64,000 bases of DNA from Baylisascaris procyonis (taxonomy: Eukaryota > Nematoda > Chromadorea > Rhabditida > Ascarididae). The notes beneath the pieces were generated by a model. That model was not told where the DNA came from. It made no database searches and worked only from the letters and a program-made list of their open reading frames with translations. The stretch lies in NCBI GenBank assembly GCA_037389465.1, contig JAZARR010000067.1, positions 1-64,000 of the forward strand, read 5' to 3'. Position numbers and translations under genes: made by a program. Shown piece after piece: positions 30,601 through 42,840 of the stretch; the first letter of the stretch is position 1, and every line of letters starts with the position of its first letter.

Positions 30601-33600
30601 TGAATCTGCAGCCACCACTAATAAGAGCAATATATCGGTCGTTTCAGAGGAATGTTTGTGTTTAAAGTTGAACGTAATTTGACGATCGCGGAATTTTCAT
30701 TTCTGCAGCTGGCAGGATTTGCATTGTCGGAAAATTTTTTGCAACCCAAAAATATATAATGACTGCTATGCAATCGAGAATTTTAATTACTTAACCTTTA
30801 AGAATATTTTATACAAATATTATTCGAAAATGTATGAACGCTGAATAGTGTTTAAGAATTCAAACCATCAGTCAGTTGAGAAATTGATAAATTGACAAAA
30901 TGGACAAATTGACAGATTGACGAATTGACACAAAATGACAAAATGACGAAAATGATAGAAATAAATCTCTCGTAATATTAACATTGAAGCTAAACAAACA
31001 AATATAATCGGGGCTGTATAAATAACTTATATGTAGCATACTTGAATCTGCTTCTTCAGTTTCCTTTGATACATCTTCGCGAATATAAGTTCGTCTTCGT
31101 TGCTGAAATAAAGAACACTATGGGTACACTCATAAAAAGTACGTTAAAAATTTTGGAAAATTTTCTCAGCTAATTAAAAAAAAAAATTCGGCAATTTCCA
31201 TTATTCAATCGTTGAAAGATGTTTATTTTTCATTTTTGAATTTAGCGCGCTTGGAAAAAATTCCTCAATTTTTTTTTTTGTTTTTTTTTATGTCCCGACT
31301 TATAATGCACAACTACCGTATCGAAATTTGCATGTACTGAAATTGTAAAAAGATGGAAAATTTAGATTATTTTTTCTTTAGCTCGCTAAATTCAAATGTA
31401 GAAAAAGGACAGAAGTGGTTGCTTTGTAAGGTTTGCTCATTTGCCTTCAATGTTGCGTTCAAATGGCAGAGGATGAGTGATTACTCAACCACAGCTATTC
31501 AATTTGTTCTATCTCAGCTCATCAGCTATCTTCTTGCTGACAGCTGGATTCAATATCGCAAACGATGATTTGCTATTCACTGTTGAAAGCATTTTTGACT
31601 TCTATGAATCACAACGTAAAAGGCACCGCATATACATCTGTACTTGTAGCTGGAAATAAACATTTCAGTTCATTTCCGTTAAATTTCAACTCGGCTCATT
31701 CGATTCAGGATCACCACCTACAGATAGGACCGATGAGATATTTCTCTCACTTTAAATCTAGTCGGGAATGATCGTATGAAAGTTTTAAATATAAATGACA
31801 GATTGTTAAATAAATATGCAAATGAGTAGAAATATCAAAACGCATACTGCCATATGTCTCAATCTTTGAAGATCGGCATTGCGTTTTTTCCTTGCTTCTC
31901 CACTGCAAAAATTCATGAATCATTTCACTTCTTTGGCAAATGAAAATATACATTATGAGCAAACTTCGCCTATTCATATTTATGTTTTTTTGTATTGGAG
32001 CATTTGCATCTTTTTGTATATATGCATATTTGTGCATAGGGAAGGTAGTTTCATTATAAAATACTTTCTTTCCCAACTTAGAGTCAATCTAAAATCTCAC
32101 CAGTGTAAGGGGTAATTGAGAGCATATTCAAATCAAACTTAGTTGAAAACATTGAAATTTACATATTCGCATGCGAGAACTCACCAACTGTAGGCGAACG
32201 AATAATTACTATCTTTAGGGAACTTTCATCAAAGATTACAATGAATTTATTTGCATGCAGAGATACGCCAAAGCTATTTGTCGGTTCACTTTCTTAAATT
32301 TGCACTAAATCGATTACCTCTAAGACTTTTTCCTTAGAAGCTAAAGGACATAAATAAGACTTACCTGGGTCTCTTTTTGTGGGATTCACGAGTAGCTGCA
32401 ATATTAGCACAATATATATTTTTTTAGCATAGGTTGCAATTGATGCTAAGTAATCTTATGTAGTACCTATACATCTTATCGTCATTAACGCAGTATCCTC
32501 TTCGAGTGTACCAAATTGCATTTTTTATTGCTGCACTTATTCATCTATTCATTTTGTTATTTAAAATCATTTTTGACTTCCCATTAAAAGACAGAATTAT
32601 TTGCTGATTAAAACGCAAATAGATAAGAAGTGCAATATAGCCTACAATGAATATTACGTCCACTTGTCAATATTAAACCTGTTCCTGCTCATATTTTGTG
32701 ATACCATTTAGAGTGAGGTAATCTATTTTGAATTGTTATAAAATTTCTTCGTAAGAATATAGTTTTTAGGTTTTCGTAAGTGAAATGGATTTCGTAACCG
32801 TAAAAAATCACTGTTTTGAAAATTAAGAGGGCGGAAATGTATCAACAGTGACGTTTTCCACTTTTGTACATATCATATCTGCTAATTTTTCAAAGAGTTG
32901 GGGGGACTTGAGCCGGAAAAGTTTCAAAAAACGCATATCATATGCGCGCTCAATAGTATTTATTCATCAGGAAATAAACGAAATTTCCGGAAAGATTAGT
33001 TTTTATTACGTTGCTCTCGAGATCACAGTGAAATCGAGAGCTGCTTTCCCACTTCAACTTTCAGATCACACCCTACGCCTATCGATTAATCGGCACATAA
33101 AAAATTGTATCGTCTAATATGCTCCATCTCGTAACGATAACCGCCACTGATGAGGTGGATGTATCTGTTTACGATAATATTTCGATCTAAAATCCCTCGA
33201 ATATAGTCTTTGTTTGGAAAAGCTGATAAATTATAATCGTCATGTTAATGAACGAAATGATCTGACCAATAATAGAAATGATATAAATCTAACATTCTTC
33301 AGTCTGTGCGGTGACCGCCTCTTCACTCGCGGTTTTTAGCGTTTTAGAACTAAACTTCTTTCGATGTTTCTTCGCCTGAAACCTATGTTTAGCAAATATA
33401 TTACCAGAAATACAGAAGAAAAATAAAACTTCAAATAGCGTTCAATTTCGCACATTACGTTATCAAAAAGTTCAATCTTTTATTGCAATATATTTTCAAC
33501 ATATTCAATAAAAAATTTTTGAGGAAAACATTCACTTCTTTATTTCTAATTTCTTATAAAAAATATTAAACTGTAAATAGCTTTCGACTACTTAGAGATT

Positions 33601-34509
33601 GTCTTTGTACTAATCAAGGTGTTATGTTGAAATTTCCAAGGTAACTTTATAAAATACCTTTGGCCATAGAAAATTATATAAATGAGCGAGAATTATACGT
33701 TGAGAGGAAATGACAGTGAAATTATATCTGTAGAAATGAGTAGATAATAAAAAAATTATGGAAATTGCTTTGATCTTTTGATTTATGCCAACAGAACCAT
33801 TCATATATTTTGATCTTTAGTGATGCAGATGCCGAAAACTGTTAATTATATTTGTATAGAAATATTTGCATTGATATCCATAAAACATCGTCGTGGACTG
33901 AACGAAATCAAATTCGATGAATTAAAATGCACTAGATGAAATCAAATTGAAATGGATTGGATGAAATAAAATTGAAATTAACTTAAACGAAACTATGGAA
34001 TACTGTAATGTATGACATGAAAGATTCACCCTTCTTGTGATCTCCTCACGTGTTCCAGGTCTAATGCGTCCAGGCCGCGATTTCATCTTATTAAAATATT
34101 GAAAATTTTCGATGTCTGCAAACATAGAAGTTTATTTGAAGAATTTCAAAAAAGATGTAAAACTTAGAAAAATGGAGAAAATTAGAGGCAGACAGAACGT
34201 TGAAGAGCGATACAAAATTAGAAAATTAGATCATTAGTTAGAAAGATATAGAACCTCCAAAAGGAATATACGAATAGAAAGCAATAGAAGGAGATCAAAC
34301 ATTGAAGAAGAGAGAACCAGTTTTCAAATATGAAACAATAAAAAGTGATCAAAAATTTGCAATGGTAGAGTAGAATGTAAAAATTCAAAAATGAAGAGGG
34401 AATATTTACAACAAAAGAAGTTTTTTTTGCAGCTTTCCACCGCGAATATGCCTCGATATCCTCCAATAATATTCTGAGTGCTGTTTGTGACTGCTTGCTC
34501 CTCACTCAT
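27606..34509 (-). CDS. Classical protein tyrosine phosphatase, non-receptor, single catalytic domain
   Basis: The supported exons are 34509-34410, 34115-34030, 33375-33294, 31102-31042, 30306-30105, 29652-29481, 29000-28819, 28547-28319 and 27809-27606. From 31102 to the stop all phases agree. The catalytic domain shows NRYMDVLCLDDTRVVL (pTyr loop region), DYIHANWV, YICTQGPLDETVEDFW, VVVIIMLCDLCESGETKCAEYYP, the WPD loop (YKWAGWPDR), the P-loop HCSAGIGRTG with the catalytic Cys, and the Q-loop region VQTTLQYLYLH. It should therefore dephosphorylate phosphotyrosine. The N-terminus begins MSEEQAVTNS and is basic and polar, with stretches such as RPGRIRPGTREEITRR and AKKHRKKFSSK. No signal peptide or membrane segment is visible, so it is probably cytoplasmic. 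The junction between 33294 and 31102 does not keep frame. A 31-bp piece with good splice sites (32395-32365) does not repair it, so a small exon is missing from this model or an alternative first exon is used. Nematodes have a large family of such PTPs, many germline- or sperm-expressed. Confidence 0.87.
30880..30958. repeat. Short tandem repeat of (AA)TTGACAAA type
   Basis: About nine imperfect 8-9-bp units of the form AAATTGACA, ending in AAAATGACG variants, in an intron of the PTP gene. Confidence 0.7.
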
Positions 34510-34629
34510 CAGAGCATTTAGTTATTCGCGTTGCCTATCATAACAAAATATCACTGCTTAATATGTGGTTTGTTGAGATTTTCTTTTTGTGCCGTTTAGT
34601 TTTTGCAATTTTCATATGCATTATCTTTA

Positions 34630-34752
34630 GATTTTTCAAACATTTGATTTCAATTCTTCAATCATTCGCTCCGAACTTTACAAATATTTCCTTCAAATTT
34701 TGCAAACATTCCCTTCAAAGCTTACAAACATTTCCTACGAACTTTGTGAACC
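34630..34752. repeat. 22-bp minisatellite, about five copies
   Basis: Units start at 34630, 34652, 34674, 34696 and 34718, with a partial one at 34740, all 22 bp apart. The core is CTTACAAACATTTCCTTCAA with substitutions. It lies about 120 bp upstream of the PTP start codon. Confidence 0.85.
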
Positions 34753-35954
34753 TGTGAACTGCAATATCATATTTTGTCTGTGCGTTCGAATATGTACGTA
34801 TATTCATGCCCTGTCCGGGTCTGTCTGCCTTCTTTCCATGTCTGTTTGCCCTTCGCCCATTTCTCTAGCACTTTCGATGTTTGGAGGTGCAAAAGTTGAG
34901 GTGATTAAGCCTGCTTCTTCAATCTACACATTGCTGATCTTTTTAAATGCATTATGAACCTTCAAAATCTGTTTTATTTTGTGTCGATTGGATTTTTAAT
35001 TGGAGATTCTACGCAATCTGCCATTTAGCTTAACAGAAATCATATGCGAGATTATTTCATTACTTTTTTTCGAATAGTTTGCTTGCATATCCGAAATGCC
35101 TTTATCGTGCTATAGCCTTCGATTCGTATCTCCACTTAATTTTTACGAATATCGGGCGTTGTTTTATGAACATTGCGCATATTCTTACAGAAATTGGCCA
35201 GTCGTTTACCGTTCACCACCTCAGCTATTCATTAAATTTGCGTCAACTGGCATATGAAACCCCATATAAATTTGAATCTTCTAGACTAAATAAACACTGC
35301 ACAATATTGCAATCCTAGTTCCAGGAGTGAAACTTAATGGGCTTCTCACAATTTTAAACATCTCCCCATTCCCCGATGTCAATTCAACGAATAAACTCAC
35401 AACAATAAAATGACGATGAACTCGATTCGACCGCTCACCGGCCAGTCAATCGTAAACAATAACCATCATTATTTATATTACTCTTTTATAGAATTGAAAC
35501 AACGCAAATTTTTGAGCATCTAATGAAAAAAGATTTTTGAATTTCTAAAATGTGCTTTTCGAGGAAATTGCAAAATCTTTTTTTAAGTAAAAGGCTGATC
35601 GATGTTTCTACTTTTGTGCGTTTAATTGCATATTAAATTAGCAGGTAAAGTTTAGTGTACCAATCGTAGCGATTTAAGAAAAACGGTCATAATGGAACGT
35701 TGGATTTCCTTTAACAATGATTTCATATGTGACGATAATTGCTATAATTGCTAAACATTTTATGTTTATCTAAATCAGCCAACTGTCTCACGAAATTTAA
35801 TATGTAAATGAACCTATAGCATAGACAGGTAGGTAAAAATATGAAATTTTATTTATATTTTTTAATTAATTAAATAGCTTCGAATATTCAAAATTTTCAA
35901 TATTAATTCGCTCGAATTATTCTCATATTTTTGCCTTATTTTGTATTGATAGTA

Positions 35955-35957
<3 letters not shown>

Positions 35958-36003
<46 letters not shown>
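35958..36003. repeat. (AT)n microsatellite
   Basis: Uninterrupted TA dinucleotide run of about 46 bp. Confidence 0.95.
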
Positions 36004-36010
<7 letters not shown>

Positions 36011-36359
36011 TGCCTAAGCTTATTAGACATGAATTCCTCAATACAAGCATAAGTGCATTATGTAAAATTTGTATTGCAATGACCTCACAAATGATACATT
36101 TTTTTAGTTATTAAGATTGTTCAATTTATTAAATTCCAATCATTTCCTGTTATTTCGTTATTTGTTTCAATGATCAAATATAAAATTTCTGTTATTAAAC
36201 TACTGTATAATTGATTTGTTGATTTGTGAGTCATTTTTCAATTTTTTCCTCATTTTTAAATATCGTTCTCGATGCATAATCTGTTCGCCCCTTCAAATAT
36301 GAAACGAAAAAGCTTGCAATGCTAGTTGAGCTTATTGTCAATATTACATAACAAAATGC

Positions 36360-36970
36360 CACATTGCACAATCATCATTGTATTTCCGGATCGCAGTTAC
36401 ACGTGCTATGCTCTTCGGAACTTCCTTTGCGTAACCATCGTCATTTTGTAGTCGCACAGTTGTCTTCTTCATCCTCCACTATTATATGCATAACTTCAGG
36501 TTGGTTTTAATATAAAATTTTCTATTGTTATGCATGAATTAACTTATTCCATAAATCATCGAGCTGTAACTCTCACTGTGGTGGATTTTTCCAGATTCTT
36601 CCGGAGCTCCCGGAAGAAGGAAAAAAGATGGAGATGAAGAAACAGAAAAAACGAGAGAGGGAAAGAAGAGAGAAAGGGTGAAGTGATTTCATAAATTCAG
36701 AGGATGACATTAGCTGAATGCTGTGCTATAATGCGCAGTTGGGCAAACATCCGAACCATCCGAACAGCCAGCTAACGAGAAGCAACGATGGTGCTTATTC
36801 TTTCTCTGTTCTTTATTTCTTCCGTCGAATGCTGCTCGTGCTTATTGATCGACGTGTGTGCAATGTGGACGGTGTGCTGTTGCTATTAAAACTGCCAACG
36901 AACGCTTGTCGCATTGTGGGGGGTATGCATCGCGTTCACGGCATTCCTTTATTTCTAGTAATAACTTACT
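36360..36970. other. GC-richer patch with purine tract, possible regulatory region
   Basis: The stretch is visibly richer in G and C than its surroundings and contains a purine run at about 36610-36680 (GGAGATGAAGAAACAG and similar). It also has a CCGGAGCTCCCGG-type palindrome at about 36601-36613. One frame stays open for 86 codons (36718-36978, plus strand) but has no recognisable domain or clear splice sites. A promoter or enhancer function is inferred only from position and composition. Confidence 0.25.
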
Positions 36971-38984
36971 GGTACTGATTGCATTACTTTTCTAATAATT
37001 ATTGTATTCCTTTACTAAAATATTTAATTTTTTTCTGGGGAGGGGTGTTTAAATAGGTATAATACAACCGTACATCCGTTTATTAAGTGCTTGTAGTGTG
37101 TTAATACTAAAAAAATCTTTCACTTATCATTTCTATCGTTCCTTGAAAATCTGTCACTTCCGATTCGCACTACATTTCATATTCGAACTATTCGTTTGTT
37201 GACAGCCATCTCTTTTTGTGATAATCATTACCTATAATTCTGTTAAAACCCCCTCTCAGTGATCGATTTTTATATTTACTGAACTGAGCTCATTTGTGGG
37301 CAAATTTTTAGTAATTTCATTGAGAAATATTAAGAAATAGAATCATATAATATGAAGCTAACTGATCATCCTCCTTTGAGTCAGATATTCGGACATATCT
37401 CACAGATTGAGGTAGCGTATAGGCGATCGAGCGAATAATTTCTTCTTGAACGTCTAGACGAATTTATATTTGCATATTAATTTGCGTATTAATTCACGTA
37501 ACACTTGAAGATTATGCTCATTCTTCTTTATAAAAGTTCATTAAGGGCTAAGTATGTGCGTAGGTATTTGGGTCTGTCTGCCTTATTGTCTATTTAGTTC
37601 GAACTTGAAAATTACAGAAATTAAAATTGCGAAATAAGACCTGTATACAAACATACCTTTGACGCTTTATATTACATCCAACTCTTTCTTACCTGATATA
37701 TATCTGGATGGAAACCGATGATTGAAAGTAATCTTTTATGGAAGGTTCATACCATCGGTTAGGTTAATTGATATGTGAAATCATTGTTTTGCATGTTTAT
37801 TGTTTATTGGTCAGGTATGAATGCAAATGAGCGGAATACAAAAGCATATATCGTGCCAGCTGATGTGTCACTTATCGCTATTACATCTCTTTTATCTAAA
37901 CAATTTGACTTCACTTCAGGTATATAGAGTCAGTGTTTAATGCAATCAGCATTCATTCTGCAGCATATTGCTTTTAAAATTTGGTGCATTTGATATATTG
38001 CCAAATTTGATATTTTATTAAAGATAGGGAAACCGAAAAAAGAACACATCATTCAGGACTGACTTAACATTCCATGTGGAACTTTCCCTCATAAATTTAT
38101 ACTCAACGAAAGAAATACAAACGAATGATAAATGCAAATCCTGTTGTTTGATGTAGCAATTCGGTGTATTTTCTGCTTCTCAATTTTACTTTTAATGCTG
38201 TCTAAATACAACGTTGTCGATCTGTCAGCGTTGACATTTGCATAACTGTGCGTTTTGTATGCGTAAGCAATGTCAATATGAATGAATATGATGGCTATAG
38301 TTATTATACAATATTTTTCGGTTACCTGATTGTGAAAAGCGAGAGAGAGAGGATGCGAAGATCCATAAAAATATGCAAATCTGACATTGCGCCGATATGC
38401 AAATACATATCCTTGAAAATGATTGCGTTGAACGATGGGACATTTTTTATGCGTAACAATTTCGTAAATAATGTGCTGCTTAAGATGCTGAAGTCCTTAC
38501 TTGTTTATGAATTGTGTAAACACAGAACACTTGCTGATTCCGCTTGTTATAATGTTTTTTTTTTCTCTATGGGAAGTTTTGTTTATTCAAACTTATTCTT
38601 ATTATTTAGTTTAAATGTTTTTCTTACCATTAAAAAAAATTTGCATACTGAATAACGCATCAATCAAGCGGCCATTGACTTAACTGCTGGTTAATTCTGA
38701 TTGAATTCCACTATCAAATTTCAGAAGTGGGGAAACATCATAGGGGAGTTAGCACAATATGTGCTTTTTCCATTTTTCGAAATTGGCCAACCGGGCCGGT
38801 TTCATAAATTACCGGCAAGACGCAAAGTGACGCCTCTATGCATAAATGAACTTGGTCGCTAGTAGAAATTTTTTACAAGAGATTGCCTTTTGTCATAATT
38901 GGCCGGTGCAAGTAAAAAACCGGATGTTGTGAAATTTGTACTGTTTTTTGTACTGTTTTCGTACATTCGAAAGTTTTTAACTAC

Positions 38985-39118
38985 GGTCGGAGTTGATGAG
39001 CCAATGTGAAAATGATACAGAAGGTTTCGCTGTAGTATACCATGATATGTGCCAAATTTCCTAGCTTTGGCTCCAGCAATCCCCAATTGGCTCCAGACAG
39101 ACAGACATAGACATACCA
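38985..39118. mobile_element. Mobile-element-like tail (GCCAAATTT...CAGACAGACAGACAT)
   Basis: The sequence runs from a GTGCCAAATTTCCTAGCTTT motif through two TTGGCTCCAG copies (39067-39076, 39087-39096) to CAGACAGACAGACATAGACA. This layout matches the well-known 3'-terminal consensus of many invertebrate dispersed elements, a CCAAATTTC...TCCAG...CAGACAGACAGA string. No coding remnant of a transposase or reverse transcriptase is visible beside it, so it is a non-autonomous or truncated copy at most. Confidence 0.35.
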
Positions 39119-40979
39119 TACGCGCACACGCGACGTCACCATAGCATGCATTTGCAAGCAAATTTATTAATAAAAGGGCATGCATATAAGGTTAACCAAA
39201 CTGCGCAATAATTTCAGAAGAAAAAAGAGCATCATGAAGCATTATGATATTCGTTCTATTGTTAGCAAATTTTTTCATCGGATTATTGAAAGAGAAAGGC
39301 AGAAGCATTTGGAAAGCAAACAAGAATTTTATTTTTATTGATGACAAATAAATGTCAATGTTAAACACAAGATGCACATCCTCTAGCAATGTTTGAAAGC
39401 ACTTCAGCTTGCATCCATCCATTTTCTAGAATATTAAAAGCGCACCTTTGTCTGTCTCATCGAGCGCATTTTCCTAATTTCGCATTAAAAATGCAACGTT
39501 TCGCAGCGATTTAATTGCCCTAGGCGATTTTAATGCACCTGTGAAGTCATAAAGAGTATATTAAAGACAAAAAGCCCCTTCTTTTATTAAAAAATAAAAC
39601 CTACCGACGTTGAAATGAAACGACTTGTTACAAATTGAAAAACAGTAGAGTAGAAGATTGCTTATTTTTTCCGCTCGAAGTTTATTTTTTGATTGCGTTT
39701 GATTTTTTTTTTTTTTTGAGTGCAGGGGAATAAAGGTAAATATTAGTGATTAATTTCTTAGAAAAAAAAAAGGAAAAAAGGAATACCAATGATTCAGAAG
39801 TTGTTGACTTCTCGCACAACAGTTGAATTTGTCTTTTTTTTTTTCTTATTAAAAAGTGTATTTTTGTCGAAATTAGAAGAATTTTCGAATTCAAAATTTT
39901 TCCTTAAAATCTTTTCTGATAAATTTTCGCATCAAAGAAATTTGTCTTATTGAAAGAAAATTTCTTTTTGGTGATTTTTGGCTAAAATTCACTCGATATT
40001 GGACCATTATTCTATTGTAGCATTAATTTCAAAGAATCCACTTCATTTCTGCAGATGTTCACCGCCATATATTTTTGATTTTATTATTTGTAATTTATTG
40101 GTTTTGAAATTTTAACCTTTTAAGCCTTCATCGTTACGCTACAATTATCCCACAATCTTTGCTATGAGTTGTGATGTTTGAGCTTATAAGTGTCATGTAA
40201 ACTGTAACTTGTTTCTGCAAAAAAAAACCTCCTTCTTGAGTTATGGTGACGGTGATTTAAGTCTTCGATTTTCACTTTTCCCGAGAGCATAAATCGTCAA
40301 GCATCATAAGTTAATTATAACACAGCGATACGTCGATAGATTGTTTAAGAGGCAAGAACTAAACAGTGATAACGTTCATCGCATCTAATTCGATGATTTC
40401 ATATCGCATTCATTCAAGTACCAATTCAAAAAAAAGTCGACCTGTTGATTCAATTATTTTTTGCGCTCTATCGATCCCGCATATGTCTTGGATCGATTTA
40501 GCTAGCACAGAAAATCAGCAATTTCGACGAGAAACAATTCATTTCTAGAACAGCTGTTTTCGTCGATAATCCTCTCATCTGCATTCTATAAGATTAAGAT
40601 TTAACGAAACGATCTGCGCTTAAACTTTTTTTTCCTTTTTTTCCATCGATTATAATGAATAAAAGAAAGCCTAAGTTATAGTAGAATTAAATGCAACCAA
40701 CGCAGAGATCGTCAAACATAACAGTGAGTCTTTCCGCATAAACAAAGGAACACTAATACAATTCATGGAGTCAGTTGTTTAGTGGCTAAAAGATTGGAGT
40801 CTAATATAGCACTAAAAATCAAAAAGTGATGGTTCAAGTACAATTTGATTCTTTTTTTTCGAGTCACGTTACATACAAAAAACAGCCTGATCTGACCAAA
40901 CCAACCAGCGTTGTGAGACGATGATCAAAGCGAAAAAAAAAAATTATTAGAGAGGAAAAAATGCCAACGAGCGGTTTAA

Positions 40980-41240
40980 TGCACGTGCCGGATTGGTGAT
41001 CGTGGTGCAATAGTGTTGGCGGCAATCGACAATGACAGCCGATACGCACGCAAGAATCATCTGTCCAAATGGCGGAATTGTTGCGTGCACTCGCCAAGCG
41101 GCGTAGTACTTTTACCATTCGGCAGATGGCTGGTCCGATGCACACTTGTGAGTGAGCTGTCCAGTGCGCACGCACACTCGCCCCACCCAACCACACCACT
41201 GCTCATATTGCCAGCCGTTTTGCGATTCACATTTGATTCA
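40980..41240. promoter_or_regulatory. GC-rich island in AT-rich intergenic DNA
   Basis: About 260 bp with many CG dinucleotides (GCACGTGCCGG, CGCCAAGCGGCG, GCGCACGCACAC) stands out from flanking AT-rich DNA. It includes an E-box CACGTG at about 40982. Frames are open on both strands (plus about 41013-41270; minus 41251-41057), a common by-product of GC-rich DNA. It lies midway between the divergent PTP and AKAP1 genes. A promoter, enhancer or unannotated 5' exon is possible. Confidence 0.3.
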
Positions 41241-41949
41241 ATTCTTTGCATTTTTATTTTTATTCATTAATTTTTGTTTTTTTTTTACAAATTATTCTTG
41301 AAAAATTGTTTTTCTTCTCGTGTTTCAAATATTTCCGGTTCCGTAAATTTCTTAGAGTAAGATTAACACAAAAATTACTAGAGCTATTTTCTTTGTTCCT
41401 CTTTTTCCATCATGGTTCTTTCCAGTTTTCTATGGAAATATTTGTATGAGAACCTCTTAGCAATAATTTATGCATATGTACGATGTATTGCACATCGTGC
41501 AGATGATACAAATGAGATGTTATACGTCAAACTTCTGTTGGAGTGGGGGTGAAGGATGTAGATGGTACGGGGTGGTATCGTCTTGTGAAAAGGGATAAGA
41601 GGCTGCACTATCGTTAGACAACAGTTTAACAGCTTAAAGTTGCAGCTATATTGTCGCTCAATAAGCTTCTTGCCTCAATCGTTTATTTTTGAACTCTTTT
41701 AAGAAAAAATTCCCTCTCAGTATCGCGCAGAATGCTCTCTTCCCTCTCTATCTCTGTAGACGATGATTCGACGATATTGAAAGGTGTTTATGTGAATACT
41801 GATACACGTTGAAAATTTCATTTGAATGAAAAGTTGTTCTCGATTTTCGCTTCTAGAAAGAAACGGAACTAGGCCTTCAGATGATCGTCGTAAACCTGTT
41901 GATTTTCATCTGTCCTAGCATATTGCTATTTTTCTTATTTTACTTACTG

Positions 41950-41976
41950 TTTATTTATTTATTTATTTATTTATTT
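41950..41976. repeat. (TTTA)n microsatellite
   Basis: About seven perfect TTTA units. Confidence 0.9.
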
Positions 41977-42763
41977 TCTGTGTTTTGTCGATAAGTGATG
42001 AACTTATTGAATCTGTTTTATAGGACATATGAATTGATTTCCTCTTCTATTCTCTATAAAAGTCAAAATCATATATGCATCATCTTATTACTAAAATATT
42101 CAGTGATTAAGGACGAATATTTAAGCGTAATATATCGCGGTGACTCGTTTGATAAGCTACTAAATTGCTGATTTGAATCTGAATTTCTCTCTCTAATAAT
42201 CTTAAGGAATGAACATGTAAAGCTAAAAAATATGGCCTTCTCCCGCATTACCATATCCACTTCTTTCGTAAATCTTTCTCAGTTCGATTCACAAAATATT
42301 ATGAATGTTGTTCTAAATGACCAATTATTTTCACGAATATAACATTAAAATTTTTGAATTGAATAAACTCTAATTAAATCAGATAGGAAATTATATAAGG
42401 GAAGTGAAATTTCTCATAGAATTGAAACATAAATGGAACATCACTTAGTATTGAATGTGACAGCTGCATCAACGAGGTGTTTGCTAACAGAACATAGCCA
42501 GATTTATAAATGGTATGATGTTATGTTGTGTTACTTACAAAGTGACATTTTTGACGTGTAGCGTTACTGACAGCGCCATGAAGTGTTTACCTTTCCTACT
42601 GAGGAATGTCCAAACATTATGCATACAAAATTCTTTAAGTAGCACTCTTTTGTTATGAGTTGTAATTTTTAGGCAATTTTCAATTTTTGATCGTTTCCTG
42701 ATCTTATTATCGTTACCACTTCAGTTTTTAACAAGCTAAAGGTATCCTTCCTTCCCTCAAATT

Positions 42764-42840
42764 TTGCACTTTTCTCTCTCTCTTTTGCTTTTTTTTTCTC
42801 ATTCTCTTCCTTTCTTTCTCTTTCATTCACCTTCTCTATG
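42764..42840. repeat. Pyrimidine-rich tract
   Basis: CT/T-rich low-complexity stretch (TTCTCTCTCTCTTTTGC and similar). Comparable tracts lie at 50738-50880, 56325-56430 and 62938-63020 in AKAP1 introns. Confidence 0.8.

Noticed and set aside
32365..32395. 31-bp micro-exon of the PTP gene
   Set aside because: Borders are canonical but inclusion leads to a frame that stops in the next exons; kept only as a comment in the PTP entry.
38248..38655. Plus-strand open frame of 135 codons
   Set aside because: AT-driven composition rich in Phe/Leu/Asn/Lys, no recognised motif and no splice or start context.
40770..40850. tRNA-like string with GGTTCAAGTAC
   Set aside because: Box-like words are present but the T-stem and acceptor stem do not pair.
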